The translations under genes and the position numbers were made by a program. From Triatoma infestans (taxonomy: Eukaryota > Arthropoda > Insecta > Hemiptera > Reduviidae): DNA of 64,000 bases. Where the stretch lies: positions 200,017-264,016 of the forward strand of contig JAAEAF010007712.1 in assembly GCA_011037195.1 (NCBI GenBank), in the 5' to 3' direction. Positions 9,745-21,329 of the stretch are shown piece by piece. The notes under the pieces are model-generated. The model was given only the letters and a program-made list of their open reading frames with translations. It made no database searches and was not told where the DNA came from. Position 1 is the first letter of the stretch; every line of letters begins with the position of its first letter.

Positions 9745-10915
9745 GGGCACCCTGCTGGATAAATGTTCATTGTATTCAACGTTTATTATTATTGGAATTT
9801 TGGGCATTTTTTTAAATATCTACAAAATATACAAAGACTTTGGAAATTTAAAGAATAATAGCAATGAGTTGATGGCAACTGGAGTATAAACAAATAAACA
9901 TGATTGTGAGTGGAGATTATGTAGTTTGTATTTTGTATTAGGGAATAGATGAGAAAACATAAAGTAAAGATTTTGAATTAACATGGAATATAGACGAAGA
10001 GAAGTACAGTCTCTTCCTTTTAATGAGCAGAACTCTTGTGTTCAGAATAGACTACCCTATGCCAGTCATTGTATAAAAGCTCCCCTTGAAGTGGGCCGTT
10101 AACTGATGGGAGTAAACTGATGCTGCCTTAGTATCGTCAAGGGTGCCACATCCTCTTTCTACTTATTACCACGCAATGTGCCTTCGTCTTCAATAAACTT
10201 TTCTCCCTTCCTACTCATTCTATTTGTTATATAAATACATTTAAAACCAAAATCTATATTATACGAACTTATCATATAATGTTCGCATCAATGTAGAGTA
10301 ATAATATTAATTGACATTTTAATATAACTTTATTTTAATACAACTTTTTTTTATGAATGATCTTAATCAATCAATTCATTGATCAAACATTTGTCAATCA
10401 ATTTATTACCTTATTTTGAAGAAGAAACATTTCCTCAATTGAAATATATTCTGTACCATTTAATTCTTATTGTATAGAATGTGAACCACATTGAATTCAA
10501 TTTAAATCTTTTCTTAACTAATTCAGAAACTCTGTCAAAGCAAGAACTCAATTTAAACGGAATATAACTCACTTTTCACATAATTTAAACTATTCTTGGG
10601 TACTCTATTACCTTATTATCATATTATGAACAACTTTTAGCTCAAATTATTATTATTATTTTTTTTTTTTAACCAATTTATTACCCTATTTTAGACATTA
10701 TGAACTGTTTTTTGCTTATATTAAACCTTTTTTCAACCCAATTATATGATCTTATTCTGAACCTTTTAATGTAATTTTTTTTCAAAATAGCAAGTCTTGT
10801 TAAGAAAGAGTTGAGTAAGACCTAAAACGAAATACATGAAAAATTCACTGTAACATTAAACACTACAGATTAATCATTAATGAATGCTACGCAACTAATT
10901 CTTAAGTTTAAATCT
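9745..10915. other. no gene seen
   Basis: AT-rich sequence. No supported gene; no match to the repeat families named here. Confidence 0.45.
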
Positions 10916-10919
10916 CATC

Positions 10920-11260
10920 GCACTCCATCAGGGATGGTGGAACTTGGACTAAGGCTGGCAAGAATAAGGCTGACTCACTTGTACTCCACTTTTACACCTC
11001 ATACTGATATGTAGGCGATACGCAACACATAACAGAAATAGATGATTGACCATCATTTCTTGAACTTTCTCCCAAAGCTTTCTCTCATACAAATTTTAAG
11101 AAACCTCCCACTTAAAAAAATCATCCTGGTTACTACTATAAACATTCTCGGGTAAATGCTAAAATGTGCCATAGTCTTTCTAACATATCTAAATAATTCA
11201 ACACTTAGGATCACATTTTTCCCAATCAAATGGAAATTCTCATAAATTATGATGATTCAC
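10920..11260 (+). pseudogene. possible Jockey-type LINE C-terminal remnant
   Basis: Plus-strand translation near 10935 gives MVELGLRLARIRLTHLYSTF, resembling the L.RLRIGHT.LTHSYL segment that precedes the terminal zinc knuckle of Jockey elements. The following sequence is full of stops. It is weak and rests on one motif. Confidence 0.3.
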
Positions 11261-11499
11261 TCATAAGCCACTAAACATGTTTCACTCTCACGTTCTATAT
11301 TCTCTTTCTCTTCCTGAAGCGAAAATACCTCTTCTTGAAACTGAGGGAATATTTCCCACCCATCAGTTTGGTTCCCGAGCCTAGCACTATATAGAACAGC
11401 AATCCATCGCGTTGTAGGCGTAATCTCAATCTCTCTTGAGAGACTGCTATACTTCTGTAGTAGTCTCGATGTTCCTCAGGCATTCGAACACATCTGACA

Positions 11500-12200
11500 C
11501 CTAGAATTGCTTGCTAAACCCAAGAGCATTCTACCATTACCTAATCCTCAAATCCTTCTTCTTTATTCACTTCTTCGGTATTAATAGTGGTTTTCATTTA
11601 CTCTCCAGTTTTACCAATCCGTGCAGGTATTCCACAGTACATTGTTTTGTTCACCTTCTGTACACTCTGTTTATCGCTGATATCTTACTCATCCTAATAC
11701 TTTCTTTTCATATACGCTGATGATACGACGATACTTTCGCTCATAATAACCTTGGTCCTTGCTTATCGTTCCTTCAATCTCACATTGAATACCTTGAACC
11801 TTGGCTAAAAAAGTGGAGAATCAAAATAAATGAATGTGTAACTCTATAACGTTCTTCCTAAGGCGAACTGTTCTACTTCTTTAACAACAAACTGAACCCA
11901 TTTTCTTTAACAACAAACCTCTTCCCGTTACCGACTGTGACTAGGGCTGACTCTTCATTGTCAAGCCTCTAATGGGGAACCTTCACACTAGACTTAAACG
12001 GAAAGAACTAAGCAGACGATACGAATTTCTCTCTCTACTTATTGACAATTGATCAAAATGATCACTAAACATCAAACAATTTTATCTACAAAACTATGCT
12101 CCAACTATCCAAAGTTCCAGGTTCAGCCAAACCACCCCAATGTCTTCTCCTCCCAAACATCCAGTCACCAAACTTGCCACAACTACACTATCTGCTGTAA
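11500..12200 (+). pseudogene. Jockey-type LINE reverse transcriptase remnant
   Basis: The clearest piece is the RT catalytic box, in the sequence ATACGCTGATGATACGACG at 11713 (YADDTT), preceded by LLYTLFIADI (11667-11698). It is followed ~40 codons later by SHIEYLEPWLKKWRIKIN, the segment after YADD in Jockey. Upstream AGIPQ (near 11620) also fits. Frames shift several times. The same SHLRNLEPWLRQWRIK segment appears at 27750, so the two are related copies. Confidence 0.6.
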
Positions 12201-12479
12201 GCATTGGTGGTCGCGTGATTTTTCTTGTTGAAGAAAATGCCAATAAACAGTGAGCAAGTGTAGTGCTTTCTTGGGGAGTTTCACTAATGAGTGAATTCTC
12301 CCCTCATGTCCTTTAGGATATCTGTATTTGTCATATAATGTCAGCTTCACTTATTGCAGTTAATGTCTTGCAATTGTGAGAAATCAATGAAATACAAAAA
12401 TGTAACCTTCCTTGAATCAATTAATTTCTTACTATTGGCGAATTTAAATTTCTAACATATCCAAATAAAAAATACATCC

Positions 12480-12932
12480 CGAAAAGACACCTTCTACTTA
12501 TCACTTTTATTTGTAGAATTTTTCAGGAAAGTTGATTGGTGGAGAGTTCTGGGAACATTATGCTTTCCTGTAAAGTTCTCCTCATTATAATGTCTGGTTT
12601 ACTATACCTACGTAAAATTAAAGGTAGATAAAAGCATTGCTAGCGTTCCAAATTTGAGGAAACTCTTTGTTAAAAGGAAGTGCTTAGGGTTTTGAGTTTT
12701 TTTGGGAATTTGCTCAAAAACGCTCCAACGATTTTCTTTAAACTAGGAATACTAATTTTAAATATTATTTAGTTTCATCTAATGTTATTTGATAAATATT
12801 TTCTGCTCTACAATACTGATGAAGTATTATCAGCAGTAGGTATATTCACCTCCACAACCTTTAGAGGACAAATGAGTAAAATTTCAAATTTAAAGAAGAG
12901 AAAGCCGGGGTGGTGTTTCATACCAGATTTTT
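12480..12932 (+). repeat. Helentron-like repeat, old copy
   Basis: Diverged internal block (CACTTTTATTTGTAGAATTTTTCAGG; GCTCAAAAACGCTCCAACGATTTTCTTTAAA) and a recognisable unpaired end AAGAGAAAGCCG...GTGTTTCATACCAGATTTTT finishing at 12932. Confidence 0.6.
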
Positions 12933-13516
12933 ATAATATTGGTTTCATTACAGAAAATGAGGGAATAATCTTTAAATCTGTACAGAAATAGTGGGTAGAA
13001 TAACGTAATAAACATGCGTGTGGGACACCTGTCCGAGAATAGAGCACGTGTGCCACTGCTACCACCCAACACCAGCTTCCCCATTTTATACATCCTCTTC
13101 TCCCCCTCCTTCAATCTCTAGTACATTTCTAATTTCTCACACATGTCTCACCATATATTATTTTATATAGTATGTTACATTCATTCACACAAGACTACTA
13201 TCTGTTCATAAAAATGCTCTGTATTCATTTAATGCCTATTTTACACTTAATTCAATTATTTTCTAATTTAAACATGTTTTTTTAACTATTACATAGTTTT
13301 ATATTTTGTAAAAATAACCAATTATATTTAGTAATATTATATTTATATTTATATTATTAACATTACTATATTTATATGGCTGTTTAATTTTATAAAGTAG
13401 ACCAAATCACTTGGCGCTGTTACGTACGTCGGTTAGTTAAGCTTCCGGCTTGGACTTTTTCATCTACATTAACGTTTATTTCATTTGTGCTGCTTTCAGA
13501 ATTTTCTAAAAAAACA

Positions 13517-13545
13517 AAATCTGGTGTGAAACACTCACACGACTT
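13517..13545 (-). repeat. lone non-hairpin terminus of the Helentron-like repeat
   Basis: AATCTGGTGTGAAACACTCACACGACTT is the reverse complement of the element end at 14492 and 41453, with nothing else of the element attached. Confidence 0.75.
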
Positions 13546-13799
13546 CTTTTTTTAGTGCAATTTAAAAGATAAACAACCAATTTTCTTTCAAATTGAGTTG
13601 TTTAGTTGATGAGATGGTGGGGGAAATTGAGTGATAACATCCGAATCGACTTCCTACATCCTTCTTGGCCTTTTTCCTTTCAGAAATTCCTTTAACCTCA
13701 TATTTGATTTTCGGTAACACGATTTGCTTTTTTCTTGTAACAGTCCATTACACCACACGTAGTTCTCTTCTATCACTTTTGCACCTGTTTTCAACTCCC

Positions 13800-14492
13800 T
13801 TTTTACTTTCTCTTACTCCTAGTAAGAGTAAGTATTGTAATCTTGTCAAATTTTCGATCTCGAGTTTACCCCGGAAATATTCGTTTCGAGGTCCTCTGAG
13901 TCCAAAAAAGTGGTTTTAGCAAATGGTCTGTGTTGTGTGTGTGTGTGTGTGAACAGCATAGCTCAAAAACGAAAACCCGTAGAAAGTTGAGACTTGATAT
14001 TCCGTTTAGTAATCACCATGGCATCTGACAGTACGTTATCTGTCAAAATTCCTCAACTGGAAGTACAACTTTACTTGTTGGTTTTTTTACTTTTTTGCGA
14101 TTTTCTCAAAATTGGCTCCGACCATTTTCTTTAAACTTGTTATACAACTACACATACAAAGAGCTACAACTTTTATTTGTAACATTTCTCTGGAAAAATT
14201 CATTTAAGAGCACTTTTAGGGGAGGGGATGGGGTTGTTTTTCTCTAAAGTGCTATCATAGTTGATTATACAATTCTTTCATCCAAACAGAATTAATTAGA
14301 AATAAATGAATGGATGTCGAAAATTCCGAGTTTCAAGGAAATTAGTTAACCGGAAGTGCGCTTTTACTGAACAGTTTTATCAGTTTTCGCCGTATTTGAA
14401 TTAATTCGATACACAAACTAAAAAATTTGTCAATTATAATTTTGAGAACTGGAGTATAAGAAAGTTGTATGAGTGTTTCACACCAGATTTTT
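13800..14492 (+). repeat. Helentron-like repeat, copy with both ends
   Basis: Starts TTTTACTTTCTCTTACTCC with hairpin CTCTTACT-CCT-AGTAAGAG and ends AGTGTTTCACACCAGATTTTT. Near the right end GGAGTATAAGAAAGT is the inverted copy of the left ACTTTCTCTTACTCC. A (GT)n tract lies at 13931-13950. Only two of the three internal ~280-bp blocks remain, so the copy is ~690 bp. Confidence 0.8.
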
Positions 14493-15007
14493 CACCCCGA
14501 TAAAAATATGCCTAGCACGATTTCTCCTGATTTCTGATTGAATTCTTCTGGGATCACATATGAAAATTATGTTTTGTGAATAGAATATGATGTTAATGAT
14601 GCGCCTTAAAAAAAAAAAAAAAATTTGGTGTGAAAATGACTTTCTCCAACTTCAATAAATACAAAATTAAGTAACAAATTTACTTTAAAATTACAACGTT
14701 TAGTTAGTCTGGCCATAAAAAACCGTAGTAAGGGTTATATGAGGTGCCTAATGCACAAGGGGGATAAGGGCAAAGCAGTGTATATGTAACTTATACCCCT
14801 TGTGTTGTAGACCCTTCATATTTATACTTGAACGGACTAGTATGTAGCGCCCTCAGCTCAAGACCAACAAAGCTTGTGCAGTTTAAAGGATCCCCCACAC
14901 CGACGCGAAACATTCGCTGCCGCGGCGGATGGAAACAGCGGAACATGTTTGCCCACACCGAAGCGTCAGCAAATATTGGATCTTTCCATATTGGATTTCC
15001 TTAGTGA

Positions 15008-15270
15008 TTGTTTCGACGATTTGGGATTTTAGCACAAAAATGGCGAATATTTTACAGACCAATTGAGTTGTCTGTACAAAATAGTATTTTAATAGTAAAT
15101 ACAGCTTGCATATTACATAACTTTTTAAGAATAGAAAAAAGTGATAGGTATTTTGAAGATTTGGAACCTCCAGAACCAGGTTTAAATGCGTTCCAAGACC
15201 TACCTAGAGATCACGACGTGCAATTTCCTTGGCATTTGAAACACATGAAAATTTCGTCAATTTTTTTAAT
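15008..15270 (+). pseudogene. PIF/Harbinger transposase C-terminus
   Basis: The frame reads RRFGILAQKWRIFYRPIELS, then NSILIVNTACILHNFLRIEK and a short acidic tail. FG.L..RWRI...PI......I..AC.LHNFLR is the C-terminal signature of PIF/Harbinger nucleases, including the last part of the DDE fold. The N-terminal two thirds are deleted, so it cannot encode an active enzyme. The frame runs on past 15293 only because it reads into the hammerhead insertion. Confidence 0.8.
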
Positions 15271-15324
15271 AACTAGCATCTACCTACTATATCAGAGACA
15301 TTTTCCGTGGTAGCCTGCTTCATT

Positions 15325-15367
15325 TTGTGATCATCGACCGGTTTCGGGCGTTCGCCCATTCTTCAGG
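15325..15367 (-). ncRNA. hammerhead ribozyme, one-base insertion
   Basis: Minus-strand core as at 3335-3372, with stem I CATC/GATG and palindromic ACCGGT. An extra A sits between CTGAAGA and stem II (CTGAAGA-A-TGGGCG), which probably weakens folding. Confidence 0.7.
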
Positions 15368-15515
15368 ATGCGTTTTTCAGACAGTGTGACAACACAGACT
15401 CGCACAGAGCAACTAGTTCACACTAACTTAGTAGTGTGAAACTAAGTTGCTGTGTAAGTAGTGTGAAACTAAGTTGCTCTGTGCGAGTCTGTATTGTCAC
15501 ACTGTCTGAAAAACG

Positions 15516-15553
15516 CATCCTGAAGATGGGCGAACGCCCGAAACCGGTCAATG
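15516..15553 (+). ncRNA. hammerhead ribozyme
   Basis: CTGAAGA (15520-15526), stem II GGGCG-AA-CGCCC (15528-15539), GAAA (15540-15543), stem III CCGG with its closing A-T pair, C17 at 15549. Stem I is CATC/AATG: the pair next to the cleavage site is lost (G to A), the other three hold. Confidence 0.75.
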
Positions 15554-15737
15554 ACCACAAAATGAAGCAGGCTACCACGGAAAATGTCTCTGATGCTTTC
15601 CAGCTCTGCGGAACCAACCACCACAACAAATCTACCTACTATATTTTAAGTACTAGCTATATTTTCATTGCATTATTTATATATATAGGAAAAGTCAAAA
15701 AGTCCAAAAAATATATGTAAAAATATAGTAAACTTTA

Positions 15738-15872
15738 CCTCTTTCTCCCAAATCTAACCCTGTCCCAAATTTTCTCCTTTTTTCTTACATTTTTGTATTC
15801 TTCATGCGAAAGATCATAAATTATAGGATAGTTGTTCACTGTTTCGATCAGCTTCTCCATGGAAAACACCAT
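15738..15872 (-). pseudogene. MADF-domain DNA-binding protein of PIF/Harbinger, first-exon fragment
   Basis: From ATG at 15872 the frame reads MVFSMEKLIETVNNYPIIYD, then LSHEEYKNVRKKEKIWDRV. This is the first half of a MADF domain (pattern LI..V..YP.LYD..H..YK...KK...W..I). PIF/Harbinger elements encode such a partner, which helps bring the transposase to the ends. The frame closes at AGGTAAAG, which could be a splice donor (AG followed by GTAAAG). It is transcribed toward the transposase remnant. Confidence 0.7.
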
Positions 15873-16099
15873 TTTTTCCACAATTCCAGTCCGGCGAAAC
15901 AATAGCGGCAGCGGAAAAAACTGCAAGCAGCGTGGGAGCGAAACGACGCTGTACTACCGCGGTCGTTGCGGAATCCGCATCACCCAGTGTGAATACATGC
16001 ATAGACTGCCATGTATATTGTTCCGCTGCGGTTCCGTGTCCGCCGCGGCAGCGAATGCTTCGCGTCGGTGTGGGGGATCCTTGAATTTACTCCTACCAG

Positions 16100-16640
16100 A
16101 TAGATCTCCAAAACCTTCCTAAAATATTTGTTTCCGGTCAAATGTTTCAAATAAAAGTGATACGTTTCAGTGATCTGTGCAGTGAACATTTCAAGTATAA
16201 AGAAAATCGTTGTTGCCATCGAGAAAATCACAAATTTAAAAACTTATTCTGTCAAGTTGCACTTCCGGTTAACCGATTTTCTTCAAATTTGGAATTCTTG
16301 TGATATTTTTTATACATTAGCGATACTGTTCGTTTAGAACCATTCATTTTCCGGGAGAAAATTTTCAAATAAATGTGTCAGGTCTTAAAGAAAATCGTTG
16401 GAACCATTTTCGACAAAATCGCGAAAAACAAAAAAAAATTCCTGTGAAGCATTTTGACCGAAACCTTGTTGTCAGATGAGATGGTACTTGATCTTCCTTC
16501 AAATTTTCGCGGCACATACAAACATACAGATCTTTCGCTAAAAACATTTTTTTCGAACCGAGGGAACCTCAGAATCAAGAGTTTTTGGTGAAAACTCAAT
16601 TTAGAAAATTTGACTTTGATCGTAAGTAAGAGATCGTAAA
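16100..16640 (-). repeat. Helentron-like repeat, diverged, reverse orientation
   Basis: Reverse-oriented landmarks: TTCAAATAAAAGTGATA, AAAGAAAATCGTTG, GCACTTCCGGTTAACCGATT, ACATACAAACATACAGA, AACTCAATTTAGAAAATTTGAC and a remnant of the hairpin end (GATCGTAAGTAAGAGATCG). Confidence 0.6.
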
Positions 16641-17009
16641 AAGGAAAACCGGGTCCAGGAAGCAAAACTCTCTTTTTATTTAACAATATCCTGTATTGTT
16701 TTTGATTTTTAGTTTCGCACAATCTCTTAATTTACGTCGATGATTTATATATTTGTTTATCTATTTATATTTTACGTTATAGCCTATATTTTAGTTTCCA
16801 CTTGATTATTTATATTTATGTGCGCATGGTACAACAGTTACATGCTTTTAGAGACAGAAATTTTGTTTCTCACTATCTCTTTAAGTTACGTTATTTAGTA
16901 ATTTCAACACATGTTCGATTCCATCATCATTTAATATTTAGGTTCATCGAATGCACTTCTAAAATTCCTAGTTTAAAGATAATCAATTATTTATTTTTAT
17001 TATTTTTTT

Positions 17010-17480
17010 TTTAGATTTGCGGTATTTTCTTGATAACGGCTCCAAGGATTTTCTTTAAACAAGGCAGCTAACTGCACATATGTCTAATTTTGTTTCCGGT
17101 AAAAGAGATTCCTAGGGAATTTATGACGCTAGGTCCTTAGGTTTACCTCTAAACGAACATTTTGTTGGGATTGATAGAAAAAGCACTGTTCCAATGTAAG
17201 CACATATTCAGGTAAATCCATAAGCATTATGTATGGGCAACATCACATTATATTTATTTGTAATCCGACTTTGAAGAAATTTATCAATGTAACGATTTAG
17301 TAAAAATTATAAATCAAGAAAATTAGTAAACCGGAAGTGCGCTTTTAAACTGGACAGTTTTTTTTCAGTTTACGACGAATTTCATTAAATTTGGTGTACA
17401 CAAACTATAAAATTTGTCAATCTAATTTTGAGACTGGAGTAAGAGAAAGTTGTGTGAGTGTTTCACACCAGATTTTTTTT
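17010..17480 (+). repeat. Helentron-like repeat, right part
   Basis: Begins inside a block (TGATAACGGCTCCAAGGATT), continues through AAACCGGAAGTGCGCTTTTA at 17331 and ends with GGAGTAAGAGAAAGTTGTGT, then GAGTGTTTCACACCAGATTT. The hairpin end is missing. Confidence 0.75.
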
Positions 17481-17660
17481 TAATAATAAGAAGAGTAAAA
17501 TTATTAACTATTCTGAGAATTATCAGTTAAAAAAATCTTTGAAAAATGTTGTCTTAGATCTCTAATCCGACCGAACAAAATACTATTGTTAGTTGTTTTT
17601 CAGAAAAAAAAGAAAAAGACTATGTTTGATGAAGATTCGCAAGATGCTGAATTATCCTAC

Positions 17661-17984
17661 TGTAATGGTACCGCAAAGATAATGGAACTGCAGCAGAGAG
17701 AAGAGGAGGCCTCTCTGGTTAACAGAGACTACTCTCTGACTTAGGCAGGCTAGAGTGGGAGAACCTGTGTATATAAGCCAGTGGGAATCTATCTAAAGGA
17801 TCTATCAGATACAACCATACAACTGTACATCGCATCGTGTCATATCTTTACTCTCACCATTCATTCTATCATTTTCATTATAAAGTCCAGTGCAGTTAGT
17901 GTAAACTTACCTACATTATATTAGTGTCAGCATATCTCGTTCATTTAATCAAACCAAATTTCTCTCCTCAACAACCCCATTATA
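17661..17984 (+). mobile_element. solo LTR, family L, copy 1
   Basis: A 324-bp sequence with ends TGTAATGG...CCATTATA, homologous throughout to 53433-53742. Shared blocks: ACTCTCTGACTTA.GCAGGCT, AGAGTGGGAGAACCTGT, TATATAAGCCAGTG (TATA-box-like, ~17772), AAGTCCAGTGCAGTT, TTTCTCTCCTCA. Flanking tetranucleotides are CTAC and ATAC (3 of 4 match). The short duplication suggests a Ty3/gypsy-like element. No internal region remains, so it is a recombination product. Orientation follows the TATA box. Confidence 0.65.
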
Positions 17985-18059
17985 ATACGAAACGATTTTT
18001 TTGAGGAGGAGGCCGGGCATCGACAGCTTTGGTCATTAGCGCACCGAAACCGAATTAAA

Positions 18060-18500
18060 AAGAGAAATGATTTCTTCATTGTACCGAGTGATCCAGAAAT
18101 AACATAAAATATAGATTCGCGCTGAAAATGTTTATTTCTCACACCACCATATCTTTTAAATGAAAAATACGAATGTAACTAAGGTGAAGTAAATAAATAC
18201 CTTGTAAAAAAAAAATTATATTTCAATTACATTGTTATAATATTAAGAAATTTATCAACAACTGCCGGTCAATGTCGCTAGTTGTGAAAGGAGTTTTACC
18301 AAACTGATTATAAATTATCTTAGATCCAGAATGAATGATTTACGATTAAGTCAACTTTTTATATTATTTAAAGAACATCAATCCAATATCAAACGAAATA
18401 GATATTAATAGTATCATAAATGACTTTGATGTAAAAAAAAAAAATTGTAATTTTGTATTTTAATTTATAAATAAAATAAATAATTTTTTTTTTCTGGCCT
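18060..18500. other. no gene seen
   Basis: AT-rich with poly(A) runs. Around 17998-18050 a diverged GGTCATTAGCGC motif (reverse of the SINE tail) may be present. Confidence 0.4.
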
Positions 18501-18620
18501 TCTGTAATCATGCAGATAACCATTATTATTGTTTCGGACGTAAACAAATTTCGTTGGGAAAATTATTCTATTTTGTTTGTGTGATGGGTGGGTGAATGGA
18601 TATTAGTGTATGATTGTCTA

Positions 18621-21225
18621 TTACACAGTGATATTGTTCGTCTTTATGTACCTGTACAAATCCAAATATATATCGTCTTTATTGTGTGTCAAAATGGTTT
18701 GTAAATTTGGTGGTAGTGGACAATTAGTCCGTACTAACGCGTTCCACAGCTGATCTCTATCGTGTGTGTATTTTTCGCAGGCTCATATTAAGTGGTTAGA
18801 GTCGGCAATGGATAATTGATAACAAGAGCAGAATGGGCCAATTGTGGTGCCTATGCGAGCTAGGGGATGCGGTGAATAGTTATGATTAAATCTAAGCATG
18901 TTTATTGTAGTGTAAAATTTTCTATTTTCGGAATAATTGTGGAACCAGGGTTTTCTTTGTGGTATACAAGTTTGTATGGATCTGTAAAATTTAACTTTTC
19001 GTGTTGATGATTTTGTATACCATTCTTCCCATCTATGATAGCATAACTTTTTATAATGGTTTTTAAAATCAGATGTAGATAATGTATTGATGTATGGAAA
19101 TTGCATTACAGCAGCCATTTTTTGCCCCGGAATCAGCTTTCTCGTTTCTTAACACCCCACAATGACCTTCAACCCACAATTAACCAGACCGATCCACCAT
19201 TGGTGGTCAACTTCTTTATCATATTTATTATGTCCAGAATTAGGAAAGAAGGGTCATTACCTGTATGTTTCAGTCTCATAATGAGAGACTGCATTATGTT
19301 GGAAGACTGAATGTTATATAAACACTTGTTTAGTTCAACTGTGAATATGGAGGCTGTGTGATTAAGTTTGTATTGCAGCATTGTATCCGTCTGTTGATGA
19401 TAGACTGAGCATCCCACACCATCCGCACTTTTTGATCCGTCCGTATAAAAGTGATCGTAATTAGTGAACTTGTCCTCTAATTTTGAGAGAAAATCAGAGT
19501 TATTTACTGTGTTTGGTATATCGGAATCATCATGATAGAAACTATCTAAAATGAAGGGGTTCTTAAGGAGACCGGTCAAAATTACGGTTTAGAGGTCAGT
19601 ACCGTGTTAAGAAGTCAGTACGGTTTAGGGAAGACGAGAAATGTGATAAGTCACAGAAAACCTCAACCAAAGTTGGTATTTTTTTTTTACCCAGTATCTC
19701 TCCAACCCAATACCCTGCCTGCTAAGGAGCTAAGAATTTTGTAACAGGGTGGTTGCTCACACAGAATCTGTCCACCACAAATCGGCAAGCCAATAACCTC
19801 CTTCTAATATTCAAAGGAAAATCTCGAGCCTCTACAAGAAGGGTATTCGTGGAGGGGATTTAAGAGCTCCCAGACAGGACCTCAAAGCTTTGAAGTGGAT
19901 CCTATTGACTTTTTCCAGATGGGTATTTGAGGTATCTCTATACAGGAAACAACCATAATTGATCCTGGAAAGAATCAGCTGTCTATAGATCATCAGCGAT
20001 GTCCTCACATCGGCTTCATAGTTCAGACGATTGATGTATCTCAGTATATTCAGAGACTGTTCTCGCCTCAGCCAAATGCTCAATATGTTGCCTCCATAAA
20101 AGTTTGTTATCAATCATCATACCTAACGTCTTAATGACACGCTCCACTCGTAGGTGGTATCCACCTACCGTCAGGAACGAAGGTAGGTTATATTTTCTGT
20201 GTCTTGTGAACACCGTAACAGTACTTTTACTTTCAGATAATGAGAACACCATTTGTTGAATGACAACATTGCTGCATTCATTTTATTTTTCGCTTCTTCC
20301 AACGTGTGCTCTCGGCTGAACAGAATGATATCATTAGCATACTGAGATACACAAGCATCATCACCTACAGCGGCCTGGAGATCTGCTGTATAGATGTTGA
20401 AGAGCAATGGACTAAGGACACCTCCTTGTGGTAAACCTAAATGTTGAATGATGCTTTTGGATAATGCATCTAGTGTGCAATGCTTCTTTCTGAAACCATG
20501 CTGATAGTGTGGCACTTTTTTATTCACTTCTGCCCACCACTCTAGTCTCGCTTTGGTCAAGCGTTCGAATGTGTTACCAACACAGGAAGATAATGCAATA
20601 GGACGATAGGAATCGGGTAAAGTTAGGTCTTTATTCGGCTTCAGTAATGGGACCACTATTTGCATACTACAATCATCTATACGCTTCTCTTGTGTCCAAA
20701 CATCATTGAAGATCCTCAGAAGAATCCTCTTTCCAGAATCGGACAGGTTGACCAACTTGGGGTAATGGATGTTTTCAAAACCTGGGGAAGTGTTTGAATT
20801 AGTTTTAAAGGCGAGACTTAATTCATCGAAGGAAAAGGGTTATTATATCTATCAGATAAGGGAGGTATTGTGTCTAGTGGGGTGACTATATGGGACTATC
20901 TCGGGTGTAAGGGAGCACAGGAATTCAGGAACCTATTCGTCAGAGGAAGTTATGCGGGAAGTATATCCGTGTCGAAAGCCCTTATAGCACTCCATATTTC
21001 CTTAATCTGAGAGTTTCTATTAATAGAATTACAAACCTCTGCCCATTTAGCCATCTTCTTACTTTTATATATTTTCCTACATAGTGCAGAAGCTCTTTTG
21101 CAGTTAATGTAGTTGGGCAGACTGGGTATCAGTTTGAAAATTTTAAAAGCTTCTATATTCTTCTTTCTGGCTTCGTCACATTCCTCTTCCCACCAAGGTT
21201 ACGGAGGGAATTTAGGTCTACCCCC
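18621..21225 (-). pseudogene. I-clade-like LINE ORF2 (RT, RNase H, zinc domain), 5'-truncated
   Basis: Reading leftward: a pre-RT linker from ~21225 (NPRWEEECDEARKKN; MAKWAEVCNSI); RT palm at 20755-20171 (YRPIALSSC, HGFRKKHCTLDAL, GLPQGGVLSPLLFNIYTADL, YANDIILF); RT thumb at 20113-19832 (LSRINYGCFLYR); RNase H at 19579-19169 (HFYTDGSKSADGVGCSVY, ASIFTVEL); and a C-terminal domain at 19118-18621 (LRFNHNYSPHPLARIG, FCSC, ADSNHLI, ending ...YIKTNNITV). RNase H after RT points to the I or a related clade. Frameshifts between blocks and YAND in place of YADD make it inactive. Confidence 0.85.
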
Positions 21226-21299
21226 CCCAGGCCTCGGCTGCGCTATTAATAATTTTGACAAAATTCTTACTTATTTTTCAAATTCTGTCTAAATAGGTT

Positions 21300-21329
21300 T
21301 GATTGATAGATAGATAGTTAGATAGATAT
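21300..21329. repeat. (GATA)n microsatellite
   Basis: GATTGATAGATAGATAGTTAGATAGATA, about seven units with two changes. Confidence 0.85.

Larger units (their letters stand above)
15293..15629 (+). mobile_element. 337-bp inverted-dimer hammerhead retroelement
   Basis: Perfect 15-bp direct repeats ATCTACCTACTATAT (15278-15292 and 15630-15644) flank it. The left half is a minus-oriented unit starting CAGAGACATTTTCCGTGG; the right half is a plus-oriented unit ending GGAACCAACCACCACAACAA. The halves are inverted copies (~120 bp arms) with a short centre containing repeated GTGTGAAACTAAGTTGCT. The right half is ~37 nt longer. Each half carries a hammerhead core. There is no coding. Confidence 0.8.
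14887..16081 (+). mobile_element. PIF/Harbinger transposon with long inverted termini, internally deleted
   Basis: Left end AGGATCCCCCACACCGACGC (14887 onward) and right end, reversed, AGGATCCCCCACACCGACGC (16081 back) match for at least 43 bp, on through CATTCGCTGCCGCGGCGGA. Flanking triplets TAA (14884-14886) and TGA (16082-16084) fit the 3-bp TWA duplication of this superfamily with one change. Inside are the end of a transposase on the plus strand and the start of a MADF-domain gene on the minus strand, the two-gene plan of PIF/Harbinger. A 337-bp hammerhead element is inserted at 15293-15629. Confidence 0.8.

Noticed and set aside
15436..15720. 94-codon frame across 15436-15720
   Set aside because: It translates the hammerhead element, which has no coding role; a similar frame appears at 3181-3468 only because of the shared repeat.
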